A stretch of DNA of 64,000 nt from Aporrectodea caliginosa (GCA_020284085.1 JACEVL010000831.1:355001-419000); one strand, 5' to 3'; shown: positions 24,516 through 43,416, counted from the first letter of the stretch. Translations and numbers: made by a program. Notes: generated from the letters alone by a model not told the origin.

Positions 24516-24622
24516 GCGAAAGTCTTTGGAGTCAGCGTATACTGAAGATAATAAGATTGACTCATATGTAAGGTCTTCATCCGGTGTTGTATACAATTAG
24601 TCCAGTCTTGAAAGTTATTCGT
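24516..24622 (+). repeat. LINE 3' UTR fragment
   Basis: GTCTTTGGAGTCAGCGTATA, CTGAAGATAATAA and GTTGTATACAATTAG match the 3' UTR at 17245-17352 in the same order and orientation. Confidence 0.65.
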
Positions 24623-24833
24623 TATTGATATGGGAAAGGAATGCAATGACTGGGATCGGTGATATAATTATGTTCATATTTTGCAGTGATATCTCTGGCG
24701 TAGGAATTTTGGACTCTGAAGCTTCATCAATTTGGCTTCAGGGAGTAACCACGCATGTAGGCTAACTACTAGTTATAATTATATAGAGTAAGCCTATAAT
24801 CACGGACAATGACAGCAGATGGTAAGGCAAACC

Positions 24834-25075
24834 AGTGGCGTCGCCAGAGTTACGAGGTTAGGGGATGCAGAGTGTCTGAGGCCAGCTGAGTAAGAAGGTA
24901 GTAGGCCTAACCTTGCTGGGGTCTGATGCCAGAAGGGGGCGAATTTTTTCATTTGCAACAAGTATTTTGGAGCTAAAAATAGGGCTGCGGAAGTTAACGA
25001 TTAATTAATCGATTTATCGTTAATTAATTGTAACGATTCCATTTATTTTTAACGATTAATCGAAGACCGTTTGTT
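24834..25075. mobile_element. single hAT-like ends
   Basis: CAGTGGCGTCGCCAGAG at 24834 resembles a hAT 5' terminus. TAGGGCTGCGGAAGTTAACG at about 24981, with the AT-rich stretch of ATTAATCGAT words after it, resembles another hAT MITE end. No partner end or target duplication is found for either. Confidence 0.4.
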
Positions 25076-25114
25076 ATAGGCCTATTCGATAAGGTGCCCC
25101 GGTATTATGGTTCC

Positions 25115-25195
25115 GGTCCGCTATTCCGGGGATCCGCTAATCCGGGACTCCCGGAATAGCGGACCCCCGGACCGAGAGTCCGCTATTCCGGGTTA
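25115..25195. repeat. GTCCGCTATTCCGGG inverted and direct repeats
   Basis: GGTCCGCTATTCCGGG at 25115-25130 is perfectly inverted at 25150-25165. A third copy, GTCCGCTATTCCGGG, lies at about 25181-25195 in direct orientation. Confidence 0.9.
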
Positions 25196-25402
25196 ATGTG
25201 GCTGGCCGCTGGCATGCTGTGCAAAAGGTACGATGTTTTCTAATGACGACACTAACCGTATCTCTGACCCTAATCGACCCTCACGAAGCTGTCAGGTGCC
25301 CCAGGCGGTAAAAAAACGACCTTCACGAAGCGAAGTCAAGCGGATCCCCAGAATAGAGGGCCGGTACCGACGTTATAGCCACTGTGATCCGTTATATAAG
25401 AG

Positions 25403-25837
25403 GACGTTGCCAGTGGCGTACCGTACGGGGGGCAGGGGGGCGAGTCGCCCCGGGCGGCACTTGAGCAGGGGCGGCAAAATAGGGTTGAAGAAAAATAAAA
25501 GAAAGAGTGAATGCAGAAAAAATTGAAAAGTATAAGAAAAAGTAATAAAAGTAGACAAAGAAGGAAGGAAAGGAAGAAAAATAATCCAATAAATAGGATA
25601 CAGTGGCGTAATGAGGGGGCGGCATTCGGGCGCAGGACAGGGCGGCTTCTGATAGAGACGAATTTGGTTTTAGAAAGAAAGAGAAGAAAGCAAAAAAAAG
25701 GTCATCAGAAATTTTGGCGGAAGTAATAAAGAAAATTGTCAAAATTTTCCGGAAATTTCCCAAATTAAGTGCCAAGGGCGGGATTTTGGGCCGTCGCCCC
25801 GGGCGGCATTTAAGCTCCGTACGCCACTGGACGTTGT
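25403..25837. mobile_element. hAT MITE with CAGTGGCGTAC ends, possibly two nested copies
   Basis: The element is 25411-25829. The ends CAGTGGCGTAC and, inverted, GTACGCCACTG are flanked by GACGTTGC (25403-25410) and GACGTTGT (25830-25837), 7 of 8 matching. CGCCCCGGGCGGCA(C/T)TT occurs inside both ends. A second CAGTGGCGTAATGAGG start at 25601 suggests a related copy nested in, or fused to, the first. The interior is A-rich, without coding. Confidence 0.88.
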
Positions 25838-25999
25838 TGTGATTAATATATCCAACACCGCTCACTTATTTACATATTTTTAACGGAAGTTTTAGCTCAA
25901 AAATAAACAGTTGATAAAAGCAAATTTGGTAAAATAAAGTGGCTAAAACTAGCTCAATTTGGCAGAAAATGCTATAAAAAATAGTAATTATTATGTGTT

Positions 26000-26300
26000 G
26001 TCTGGCTGGGGCTCCTCCCCAGACCCCACTGGGGGAACTTACGACTCTCCTCCGGACCCCTAGTCGTTGCAGACTTTCTTACCTACGGCAAGGCCCTCCT
26101 GCGGCGCGGCCGGGTGTTGCCCGTCAAGTACATTGATGGGAAACATATGGGCAGGACCATAGAACGAGAATTCGTGACTACAGGCTTTAATATTCGTAAA
26201 TATTCGTGAATATTAGGTTATTTTTAATATTCGTAAATATTAAAAATATTCGTTGATGACGTCACTGTTTTCCTTTTGGTTACGAACTTATTTAAGACTA
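26000..26300. repeat. copy 1 of a composite repeat with AATATTCG array
   Basis: GC-rich stretch (TACGGCAAGGCCCTCCTGCG, then TTGCCCGTCAAGTACATTGA) followed by ATGGGCAGGACCATAGAACG and a run of TTCGTAAATATT words. The same modules recur at 27340-27560 with the AATATTCG part on the other side. Confidence 0.6.
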
Positions 26301-26384
26301 GCCTACTAATTAAGAAAATGTGCAGTGGTTATGCTAAGTGCTGTGGTCCGTAAGCTGGTACGCTTAGCCAAATATTACCCTACC

Positions 26385-26620
26385 CTTGAGGTACTCTGTA
26401 AAAAACGCCGACCATGACCAGAGGCCCGGGTATCTATATAGTATAGAGTCAAAGACGACGAATCTCACACAAGTTTTGGTTTTGTGGTAACATTAATACA
26501 ATAAAAATTATCATTTGCGCGCTAAACTGTTTCATGCATAACAATATAGCCTTTGTGAGACAGAACCAAGGGAATGAGACACCTTGTGTATAATGTTCCA
26601 AGCCAAGCTGAGGGCAAATG
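26385..26620. other. no supported gene
   Basis: A few codons at 26370-26400 (ACCCTTGAGGTACTCTGTAAAAAACG) resemble the TLEVLCKK segment of the nearby LINE tails; nothing else is recognisable. Confidence 0.35.
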
Positions 26621-26629
26621 ATCTGACCC

Positions 26630-26835
<206 letters not shown>

Positions 26836-27029
26836 AGTCTCTCCGATCTCCGAAAACCCCTCACTCAGTATGGGTAATGCCAGTGTTATGAAGAAGATTC
26901 ACGTTTCCAACGAGGCCTTCAGCTTAGCGCTTGCCTTATAAGTCAGAGTCGGTTGACTGATAATTAGGAATTAGGCTGACGCATAATGTCGCTGTATGTT
27001 ATTTAATACTGATCACTCGTCTAGGCCCA

Positions 27030-27059
27030 ACTGTCTGTCTGTCTGTCTTTCTGTCTGTC

Positions 27060-27149
<90 letters not shown>

Positions 27150-27150
27150 C
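27030..27150. repeat. (TCTG)n microsatellite
   Basis: About 28 TCTG units ending in CTCTCT. Confidence 0.96.
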
Positions 27151-27170
27151 CTATACCAAATTGCTACGAC

Positions 27171-27270
27171 GCTCAGTGCCAGCCTTAGGCAGGCCTATAG
27201 GAGATATAGGCGGCTGCTTAAGGGTAAGGCGGCATTTTTAAGGGGCGGCAAATTCCGGCAAAACACACGA
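27171..27270. mobile_element. hAT-like left end
   Basis: CAGTGCCAGCCTTAGGC resembles, but is not identical to, the end of the element at 2685 (CAGTGCCGGCGCTAGGG), and is followed by GGCGGC-rich sequence as in the 25411 MITE. The other end is not seen. Confidence 0.4.
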
Positions 27271-27339
27271 TGGTCACTTCCGTCAAAAGATGTCATTTAT
27301 GAGTAGGCCTAAGGATTTTGAAGAATTAAGAATTAAAGG

Positions 27340-27560
27340 AACTTGACATTTTTAATATTCGTTGGCCATTTTAATATTCGTCAATATTCGTAAATTTCTA
27401 AAAATGTTAATATTCGTAATATGCGCATGTTCGTTCTATGGGCAGGACTAGGGCACGCTTGGCGTTGCGGACCTGCAGAGTCTCAGAGTCCCCCTAGAAC
27501 CTACGGCTACGGCAAGTTCCTCTGCGGGCCGCGGCTCGGTTGGGCTTTGCCCTTCAAATA
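27340..27560. repeat. copy 2 of the composite repeat with AATATTCG array
   Basis: AATATTCGTTGG, AATATTCGTCAATATTCGT and a TTCGTTCTATGGGCAGGAC junction, then CCTACGGCTACGGCAAGTTC and TTTGCCCTTCAAATAACATTG. Shares modules with 26000-26300. Confidence 0.6.
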
Positions 27561-27744
27561 ACATTGTTGCGAATTTTAAAATAGAACGTAGGGGCCTACC
27601 GTGTCCCTGCAGTGGCGTTCAGTTTCGCCAAGGAAACGGTTGAAAACCGACAATCTTGACAGGGAGGCCCCAGCAATGAAGTAGGCCCTATGCGCCAAAT
27701 TAAGTGCTTCCCTCTCTAGTGCGTGTAGCCTATAGTGAACGTTG

Positions 27745-27805
27745 CGTGAATTAGTAAGAATATTCTTTATCGAGAAGCACTAGCAAACGCACAGCACTGT
27801 AGGCC
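27745..27805 (-). repeat. LINE 3'-end fragment, minus orientation
   Basis: AGTAAGAATATTCTTTATCG...CAAACGCACAGC is the reverse complement of the 3' end at 17785-17820. It is a solo tail. Confidence 0.65.
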
Positions 27806-27953
27806 TACATGGCAAGATTAATACATTGAAACAAAAACAAACAATTTGAAACAAATTTATGTAGCCTATACAAGCAAAGAATTGAATGGGAGAAGTTATT
27901 TTATATCAGAGGAACCTAGGCCCAGGGGAGAAAGAGTTAGGGCTAGTCATAGC

Positions 27954-28501
27954 CAGTGTGATTCTCGTTAACGATAACGATAACGAAAATGTTCGTTAAC
28001 GAAAATAAAATGATTTCGTTAACAATAACTATAACTATAACTAAAAAATATCATTAAATATAACTATAACTGTAACGAAAATAACACTAACGAAAATTCA
28101 TCTTTATTTTCGTTAATACAAGAAATAAAAATAGGAAATGCAATATGAACGATTCCACATAAATGAGAACGAAAAATGCGATACTTTTATTATGCAATTT
28201 GTCAGTTACATTTGAAACTCGTGTATTCATGAAGCTGAATGCACCTATGCTTCAAAGGCTTTCAAAGCTCTGAGCAAATTGTGAAACAGCGTGTTAATAC
28301 GCACAATGTTGCTTATAGCCTTAATTGTTGTAACTAAGTAGTAACTAAAATTAACGAAAATAAAAATCCATTAACTATAGCTTTAACTATAACTATAACT
28401 AAAAATAATACTAACTATAACTATAACTATAACTAAAATAAAAATCATTAACTATAACTGTAACTATAACTAAAATAAAATCTGTAAGGAGAATCACACT
28501 G
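27954..28501. mobile_element. TIR element with CAGTGTGATTCTC ends
   Basis: 13-bp perfect inverted ends, CAGTGTGATTCTC, enclose 548 bp. Inside each end is a run of GTTAACGATAACG or AACTATAACTA words, and the middle is unique AT-rich sequence. The flanking 8-mers GTCATAGC and CCTTCTAG do not match, so the insertion duplication is lost or the superfamily is not hAT. No coding. Confidence 0.75.
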
Positions 28502-29680
28502 CCTTCTAGATACTATCTATCTGTTTTGAGGTTTTTAAAAGGTGTTTCACAAGTTACCAGATAAAAACACACATACGAAGTACACCTTAATCCTTATATC
28601 AGTGTCTCGCAAACTAAAGGTCCACTAAGCCTTTCATTCGCGAGATGGCGCGTTCATAAAAATGAGATGTAGGACGTGATGGTCGCCTTGCATGGCTGTC
28701 ATATACAGTTAAATTCGACTCCTGTAATAACTTGTGATCATCCGTTCATACTGATTTGTAATCATCCTGCATTGTGTCAGTTTGCAGTCAATAAACAAAA
28801 AGGAAAAACGGTTTCACTCATAGCCAGAAGATAGGAGTGGACACACAAATAGATGGCACCAGCGATGATTTATAGGGTAAATGAGAAGCAGTGTGGAATT
28901 CGTGTCATGTGTTATCTGTGCTGTTTAGACCAGCGACTTACAACTTTCTCTTTCTTAATTTTTTTCAATACCAAGTTAATTATTAGTAATATTACTGGAT
29001 TTTAAGATTCTGTACGAAAGACAGCCAACATAAACGGTAAATTAACGAGTTGTACTGCGACTGTGAGTTTATAATGGGCGACAGCAGCACATGCGTTCGA
29101 CAACAAAGTACATGCTCAGACAAGAATGCTGTTAAATCTCTCGGGTGCATTCTTATAATGCATTGATTAGATCAGTTTTTCAACGCAGAAACTGTTTATC
29201 TCCACTTATGTCTTTTGTATGTAACCACATAGCCACATTGGACTACTTCTGCTTAATTTTGTGTTTTATGGAACTGTACTTACTGTAGTCCCTGTTACGC
29301 AGTTTTGATACGCATCAACCTTTGACGCGTTTAGTTATAGGCCTACGTTTATTTGTTTTGTTGAGATGACACGCTGTTACTAAACCTTAATACAACTTAC
29401 TTTTTGGTAATTTATCGTTTTAGCGTTCTTAGCAAGCTTATAGTATCGGGGTCTCAGGTATATAGTGCATAAGTTTACTGGCGTCGTGCGAGTCGGGTAG
29501 GGTCAGGGTTAGGGTTAGGGCTAGTGTCGTAATTAGAAAACCTGGTACTGTCCGGCGTCCGTGGACCATGCCCGAAGGGACTGTATAATCCTTCAGCCCA
29601 CAATACTATAAGTTTGCCGCGTTCTTTATTATGCACGCATTATAACATATCGTTTTATATACTTGGCATTTTACTAACAA
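28502..29680. other. no recognisable gene
   Basis: 28608 (CAGTGTCTCGCAAAC) may be a single hAT end. 29497-29521 holds three TTAGGG-like units (TAGGGTCAGGGTTAGGGTTAGGGC). No coding region is supported. Confidence 0.45.
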
Positions 29681-29694
29681 TGTCCAATTGTCCA

Positions 29695-29890
29695 TGGATG
29701 ATAACTGTCATCAATCCAACTTCTATTTACGCAAGAAACAGTTTTCATCAGTCTCACTTCTAATTTCACAAAAAATTATTTTCATCAATCCAACTTTCAT
29801 TTAAACAAGAATTGTTTTCATCAGTCAAACTTCTATTTAAGCAAGAATTATTTTCATCAATCCAACTTCTAATTAGGCAAGAATTACAAT
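29695..29890 (-). repeat. tandem repeat related to the Foldback-element spacer
   Basis: About five units of 36 bp on the minus strand, GAAGTTGGATTGATGAAAAT followed by AATTCTTGCTTAAATA. The same unit, more degenerate, fills 18150-18340 inside the Foldback-like element on the + strand. Confidence 0.75.
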
Positions 29891-30578
29891 ATGCAAATAA
29901 TTTAGAACGCTAAAACGCTAAATTACCCATTTTTGTGCCTTATCAAAACCTCCTGTAATAATATACAGTGTAAATACACGTAATTGGTGCAAGTAAAACT
30001 GTAATTTTCTTACTTACTAATAATATTATTCTTTATTGCTCACACACTTACTCTACTACTTAAGTAAATCATATAATGTAATGTAATGTGAATCTATGAA
30101 ACTTCTGAGCACCACACAAACTACGTCATGGAGATCTGTTTATTCACCAGCGCTAAATCAAATCAAGTGCGCAATAGCCAGGTTGTTTTGTCCGTTCCAG
30201 TGCCAGGTCAGAATCCGGGGAGGTCTAGCTGAGTTTGGGAATTTATTCCAAAGAGCTGGTACATAGTTACAGACAGTTCGTTATAGTGCAAATTCTGATG
30301 TAATGTGGTTTAGGGATTAAAGCGTGATTTCTGGTTGAAAACAGTGGGTAGGACCTGTGGACAAGAATTACATACATGTGGGGAAAACATATCTTTGGTG
30401 GGAGATGGCCCTGACCCAGTGGACAAAAAAGTTCCCTGCCTTCCCCTTCCAATCACACCCTGATGTAGTCAGAGACTTGGATTCCAAATGTAATTTATCT
30501 TTAGAACATGACTTTACAGTAACATAACTTAAGTTTTAAAATACTTAATTGTTAACTTTTATATTGTTTTTCGATTAG
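29891..30578. other. AT-rich sequence upstream of the LIM gene
   Basis: No coding region is supported. The 5' untranslated exon and promoter of the downstream LIM gene may lie here or further upstream. Confidence 0.4.
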
Positions 30579-37420
<6,842 letters not shown>

Positions 37421-38900
37421 TTTCATCTGTGGATATTTTGACGGTGGTAGCCCTTGAACTGCAACGGTATTACGATGCAGCAAGTTTATCATAATGCTTT
37501 TGTATTGTTTGAGTAGTCTTGGCAGCCAGAAAGGCAATATCATATCTGCTGTAGTTTTTCCACTTGTTGCCAGTTCGTGCATAGTGCCTTGATATTGATA
37601 GGACTTTGTCTTGTTTGGATAATGTTAACTAAATTAGGAATTTCACTTATGGTATTCTGTGGCACTTGTAGCTAAATGGGGACCAGATGAGAGAATTGTG
37701 CTGACAGAGTAGGAACTACTAATAGGTGATTGGGTGAACCATGTTTTGAATGTGCTTGGGTTCAATTCTCCCATGGACCATGGTTCATGTATGGACTCTG
37801 AGCGGGACCTTGACCCAGAATTGTTTAGCACCATTTATGACATGTGTGAAATTGGTGCTATATAACTATGAGGAATAAAAATATACATGTAAGGAAAATT
37901 TGTGCAGTTGATAACAAATGCCGAGTGAAGCCGCATTTTGTTATTGTTATTGGAAACTGCTTCTGCCTTGTGAGTTTCATTGTTGTTGGAGCGTCTTATT
38001 GTGAATGGCATTTCTTTTGTAAAAGTTGTTATTTCATTTCTTTGTGATCGCAAATGTTTCTGTTGTTTATCTGGTGTTTCTGTTGTTTCACCAGTGTTTC
38101 TTTTGTTTCTATGATGTTTCTGTTCTTTGCATTGTTTCTGTTGGCTGTGATTAGCATCTTACTTGATGAAAGTTAAGGTAGAGGAGGAAAGAGGAAGAGA
38201 GGTTGGAAGGATGAAGGAGAATGAAGACATAGAGAAGAGAGAGAAAGGAACTGGAGTAAGATGTATTGAAAAGGAGTAGGATGAAAAGTATGAGGAGCAA
38301 CTCTAAAAAGACAATCTTGCTCTTGTAGAAGGTGCAGCACTTTCTTTACTTTCTTCCGTCTTTTGAAGAGTTGTATTTAGTTGCTTTTTTGTGAAAATGC
38401 ATCTGTAAATCTCAGATGATACTCTTTATATTTATGACACTATCTGTTTCAGTACTATAGCCCTTAAAATAGTAATATCAGTTAATTAAATTAATAATTT
38501 GACTAGATTTTGTTTATTACTTTACACTGCAGCATGACTGTTACTGTTATGGCTCAATAGATTTATAGATACATGACTTTATTACATTCCCGGTTTTTAA
38601 GTAGTCTTTTTTACCTGTAAAGATTTCTTCTATACTTTTTTGGTTGGTTGTCTGCTGACCTCACGTGTTAAACTCGAGTTACCAAAATGGGTTCAACTAG
38701 AACAGGTATGTTTTCATGAATTTAAAATGTTCTTTTCTTTATACCCATATACAGAGCGCTTCTGACAGCTTGAAATTGCTGCCATATAACAGCTACATTG
38801 TATTACAGTCATAGACTTGACAGTATTATAGACTTGTTGTTGAGCTGTAGTGTTTCTGTAACTTCCTCATTTACTACCTATATTTTCATGTCTTGTCATG
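37421..38900 (+). other. 3' UTR and downstream of the LIM gene; possible SINE
   Basis: AATAAA at about 37875 may end the transcript. 37640-37875 contains a B-box-like GGGTTCAATTCTCCC (37748-37762) and ends TTGGTGCTATATAACT, suggesting a SINE of the general type seen at 15561. Otherwise AT-rich with no gene. Confidence 0.4.
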
Positions 38901-38904
38901 TTTA

Positions 38905-38921
38905 ACATTATTATTATTATA

Positions 38922-38953
<32 letters not shown>
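38905..38953. repeat. (ATT)n microsatellite
   Basis: Trinucleotide ATT run. Confidence 0.95.
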
Positions 38954-41900
38954 GAGAATTTATAAGGTGCAAGTTAATATAACTAAAGACACCTCCAACA
39001 GTCTAATGCAATCCAATGACTTTTGTAGCTCCTTTATCATGATGAATAGGGCATCAATCGACAGTTGCATCAGGTGACACTGTATTGTATTGTATTTAAA
39101 GATTCATGAAGCACCTCTGTACTAAAAACAGGTAAAGTAATGCAGTGTTTATGGTGTGTAATGTAAAATTACCATAGCAAAACTGTTTCTTTTCTTTATG
39201 TCTATCTTAGCATTCTAAGCAATGGTTTGAGTATACTGTTTCGCAAGCTTCAACAGTCTTTGGACTTTATAATGAACTGGCGTTTTAAAAGCATGTAATG
39301 ATAGCCATAACGAAATTGGCTGGGTGGCTAATGTTTCAGCCTTTAGGTGAACAGTATGACCTAGGTTCAAATGCCAGTAACTATAATAATAACCAGCCTT
39401 CTTAAAATAATAACCAGCCTTCTTAAAATCTAAACCTTTGGGACTTACTATCACACATGTATGTTTACGAATATTCTTTTATACACATCAAGTTTCTGGT
39501 AAATCCAAATAGGATAGAATATTGAGTGCTGATATTAGGTACATGAAACGTTCATTAGTCATTAATTACTCGTACACTTGTCATGACTTTATTGTATAAT
39601 TTGTCATTGCTCATTACTGTAATTACCGGTATATATCTGCTGAAACTCTTAGCTGTGTTTATTGTTTGTACTTTGAACTGTTTGTCTGCTTGAACTTGAT
39701 GGAAGAATGGCCAACAGATTTGTTCATGTTTGTGGCCGCTGATCTTAATCATGCATTACTATTTGTCTCTGCGAGGAAGTCTCGTCAGAGGCGCTCCTGA
39801 CTTAAGGAATGAAACCATGATCAAACTGAGTGTTTACTGTTATACTGTTGATGCTACATGAAATAATAATAATTTCGTTTATTGAAAATCGAAAGTTGAC
39901 AGACCGCAACTTTTCACATAGAAGAAAAACAGAGAAAATAGCTATAATTATTAGTGTTATCGTCAGATGTCAGTACGACAATGAACCGATGGATTGGATT
40001 GAGTTACAAACTATCCCTTTGATATTGACTGAAAGAGCACACGGGGGATGAAGCTATGATGTTGATGTTGTCATACGTATAAATGGCTGTAAGACTAACA
40101 CCAGGGTATGTTATTAGTATCCTTTCAGTATCGTCAGTATTGTTGTAAATGTGTTTTCGGCATCAGTGTGTTTTTAGTGTTACTGTTATTTCAAGAATGC
40201 TCATTAATATCTGAATTGCTTGTATATTTTCTCCAGGATTACTACATTGATATTCACTGTTTTGATGCTACCTGCATTCTAAAGGCAACGTATGACTAAG
40301 TACCAATTAGTACTGTTGCTGATGCTACATGAAATAATAATACTGTTTAAGTGTTTATCAGCATGTGTTCTAAAAATATGATAGTACAGTAGCATTTGCT
40401 GGTTGCTGGTTTTGTGGAACCTTTTCCGTTTATCAATGTTTCAAGAAATCTCTTGTTTTGTCATTACAGTATTACAGAATTGAATAAACTTTCATCTGCT
40501 ACCTATAACGTCTACCTGCATTGTTTAAAAGCAGTAAATTTGCTGGTTTTACTCGTTTCATAACCAGAAAGTACTTGAGAAGAGTCGATCTCTGAAGGTT
40601 CTGCCTGTCATATTTTTGCAAGCAGTGCTTTTTTGCTATATTCTGTAGAAGTGTGATGTTTGCGTAGTTAGCAAGAAAGAGGGTGACATATGGTTGAGGT
40701 TTTGTCCAATAAATCGTGATTTTTGTTAGGCATTATCTGAGTTTCAGCTGATCTCTTATTTTAACTGAGCACCAAATAGTAGTAACAGGCAGAACATTTT
40801 CTTTTTTCTGTTCTTAAGATTTAATATGTTGAGTGTTTTCCTCCAAATGATATCTATCTATTAATATGCGATTATTAGTTAAAAATTTTGCATGGTCCTT
40901 GTCTGCCATGGTTTGATTGGCCTGAGTGGTTTTTTTTACTGTTTTTGCTTTTTCATGATCGTCAGATATGGACTAATTAAAAGGACAGCCAGGCCTTTTG
41001 TTTCTAAACTAGGCATTGCTTTGAGGGTATCTATCTTCAAATTATACAAAAAAAGATTTTTCCTAGAAAGCTTAGTTTTGAGATGGTGTTCTACAGTTTT
41101 GCACAACTTGTTGCTTTTTGTTTTTAAGACAGACGTGGTTGTGGTTTTGCAGTTTTTCTCTTTTGTAGATGTTGATGCTTTTGCCTTGTTGATGCTTTTT
41201 CCTTCCAATCAGGGATTGTTTTCTAATCATGTTATGCTTTGAATAATTAGCAGTTATAAGTTTTGTGTGAATTTGCTTGATTTACCTGTGCATATTAATT
41301 AACATAACTTATGAAGTTTAAAAATTATTATGATATAAACTGCCAATAGATATTAATAATAGAAATTATAGAAATTTATGTGAAGTTATTTAAATATGCT
41401 GTATCAAGAGTTTTTCATTGTGATACATAGGAAACTGCCAGTGCTGCTGGCATCCTAATATCTGCCTCTATATAAACGGTTTGTTATAATTAATCTGTTT
41501 ATCAGTTTAGAAATATTTTCTTATTGTTTCTGTTTGCTTGAATTTTATGGACCTAAATTGGTTAAATCTTTCAGCATATTTGTGTTTTCTGCCTAAGTGA
41601 TATTTGATACATTTTCGTATGGGTTCTTAAAATTAAAATTTCTGAGATAGTACCCTGGCCAGCCAAGAAATTTCAATTCAGAGACAGTTTTTGTTTCAGT
41701 GTGTGATGGTTTTCGTTGACTTTGTAAATAACATGCCAAAAGCTACACAACAAATATAATAATAATGACAATAATAATGACAATAATAATAACAATAATA
41801 CCTTGTAGTGGTATGGCCGCGTTATGGCACCATATAAATTGTCATTATTATTATTATAATAATAATATCTATTGCTTTTTTTCCACTTCATTGCTTATGC

Positions 41901-42340
41901 TTTTTTTTCCATGTATTGGTTTTTTTCCATGTATGCTGTGCCTAAATAAAACCATGTTGTGAGGCCTCTAAACAACATTTAGCAGAGGCCTTAAGGACGG
42001 CCTTAAAACTGACACAAGACCTTACTGTCTAAGGATCTTTTCATATCCTGAGGGATAAGTTTTGTATGTAGGATAAATAATAATAACAATAAATGTATTA
42101 TTAATAATTAATAACAGTACTGATACTAAAATGCCTTATAATCTTATTCCTTTCACCATATTTTTTAAAATGTGTGGTTCATCGAGTATAAAAAGTTGTT
42201 TGTGAAATGGTAAAGTTATATAATTTCATGTTACCAACATCTGAGTTGAATTTTCATTATATTTAGCTTTGTTTTGCTTCTGTTTATGGTAATAAATCTT
42301 TAAAATATAACGACTGGTTTTTAAATTCTTAATAATTCCT
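38954..42340. other. AT-rich intergenic DNA
   Basis: No gene is supported. 39314-39430 has a tRNA-like A-box (GGCTGGGTGGCTAATG) and B-box (GGTTCAAATGCC) and may be a SINE fragment. 39395-39428 is a duplicated AATAACCAGCCTTCTTAAAA. 41755-41860 is a degenerate AATAATGAC microsatellite. The 116-codon Phe/Leu-rich frame at 40892 has no recognisable domain. Confidence 0.45.
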
Positions 42341-42344
42341 TCTA

Positions 42345-42960
42345 GATGAACTGATGGATGGATGGATGGATGGGAAGACAGTGGATGATTTTCTGGATGG
42401 ATGTATTATTGGATGATTGGGTAGATGAGCAAATAGATTGGTGGGTGGGTGTATGGACAGATGGGTATGTGGGTCATTGATTAATAGATCAGTGAATGAA
42501 TTACCAGGTAATGGATGGTAGGTGGGTGGATGGATGGATGTATTATTCGATGGGATGGTGGACGGGCAAGGGATGGGTGCATAGATGAACAGATGGGTAG
42601 CTGGGTCGTTATACTGAGGGATGGATAGATGGAAGAATGGATGGGTGTTTGGTGGGTGGTTGAGTGAATGGATGTTGGATTGGTGGATGGATGAGCAAAT
42701 GGATGAAAGGATGTTTTATGGATGGATGGATGGATGGATGGACGAATGGATAATTGCCATGGACATGTGTTAAAGAGTTAGACAGATAGATGGAAAAATG
42801 GATAGGTGGTTGTGTGGATGTATGTTGGATTGGTGGGTGGATGAGCAAATGGATGAAAGGATGTTTTATGGATGGATGGATGGATGGATGGATGGATGGA
42901 TGGATGGGTGGACGAATGGATAATTGCCATGGACATGTGTTACAGAGTTAGACAGAGAGA
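42345..42960. repeat. degenerate (GGAT)n satellite with a higher-order unit of about 155 bp
   Basis: GGAT/GGTGGAT words throughout. The block from GGATGAGCAAATGGATGAAA through ATAATTGCCATGGACATGTG at about 42688-42790 is repeated at about 42840-42955, so there is a higher-order duplication over the tetranucleotide. Confidence 0.9.
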
Positions 42961-43328
42961 GATGGGGTGGGGGGGGGTGCTAACTTTGTACCCTGGAGCC
43001 ATCTGTTAACAACCTAGTCACAGCTGAAGTTTGGCCAGCAACAGATGGCGCAGAAGACGCGTTTGCTCATATTCTTACATTTCATAAACGATGGAAGCAT
43101 CTTGCGTCGGACAGAAACAGCGCATCTAATAATTTACAATAATTTCTGCGTTAAATTGCGATGGACGCAGCTGACGTCTGCTCCGAGTTGCGGGCAGAGA
43201 GACCTTCAGGTGATATGGTTGGATACTATAGATGAGAAAATTATAGCATGGATGACAGTTGAACTATGCAGTTGATTAAGTTAACTTTGAAAGTTTTCTG
43301 TTGAATTCTTTCATTTTAAGATCTTACA

Positions 43329-43416
43329 ATGAACAGAAGTCTATCTGCTGCTGTTTACTTCATTATTAGTTTCGTGATGATTGGACAACAGTTTCCATTT
43401 GCTGTTGCTTTCTCAG
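43329..43416 (+). CDS. SUEL-CUB exon 1, signal peptide
   Basis: MNRSLSAAVYFIISFVMIGQ followed by QFPFAVAFS: basic start, hydrophobic core and small residues before the donor TCTCAG|GTTTGT at 43417. An acceptor-like TTTTAAG ends at 43320, so this may be the second transcribed exon. Confidence 0.8.

Noticed and set aside
29497..29521. Interstitial telomere TTAGGG repeats.
   Set aside because: Only about three imperfect units; too short to mean a telomere or fusion point.
40892..41242. 116-codon hydrophobic frame.
   Set aside because: AT-rich intergenic DNA with poly-T runs; no recognisable domain, and the opposite strand is equally open.
43045..43275. 76-codon frame just upstream of the receptor signal-peptide exon.
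   Set aside because: No domain, no usable donor in the correct phase to join 44022, and the signal peptide begins at 43329.
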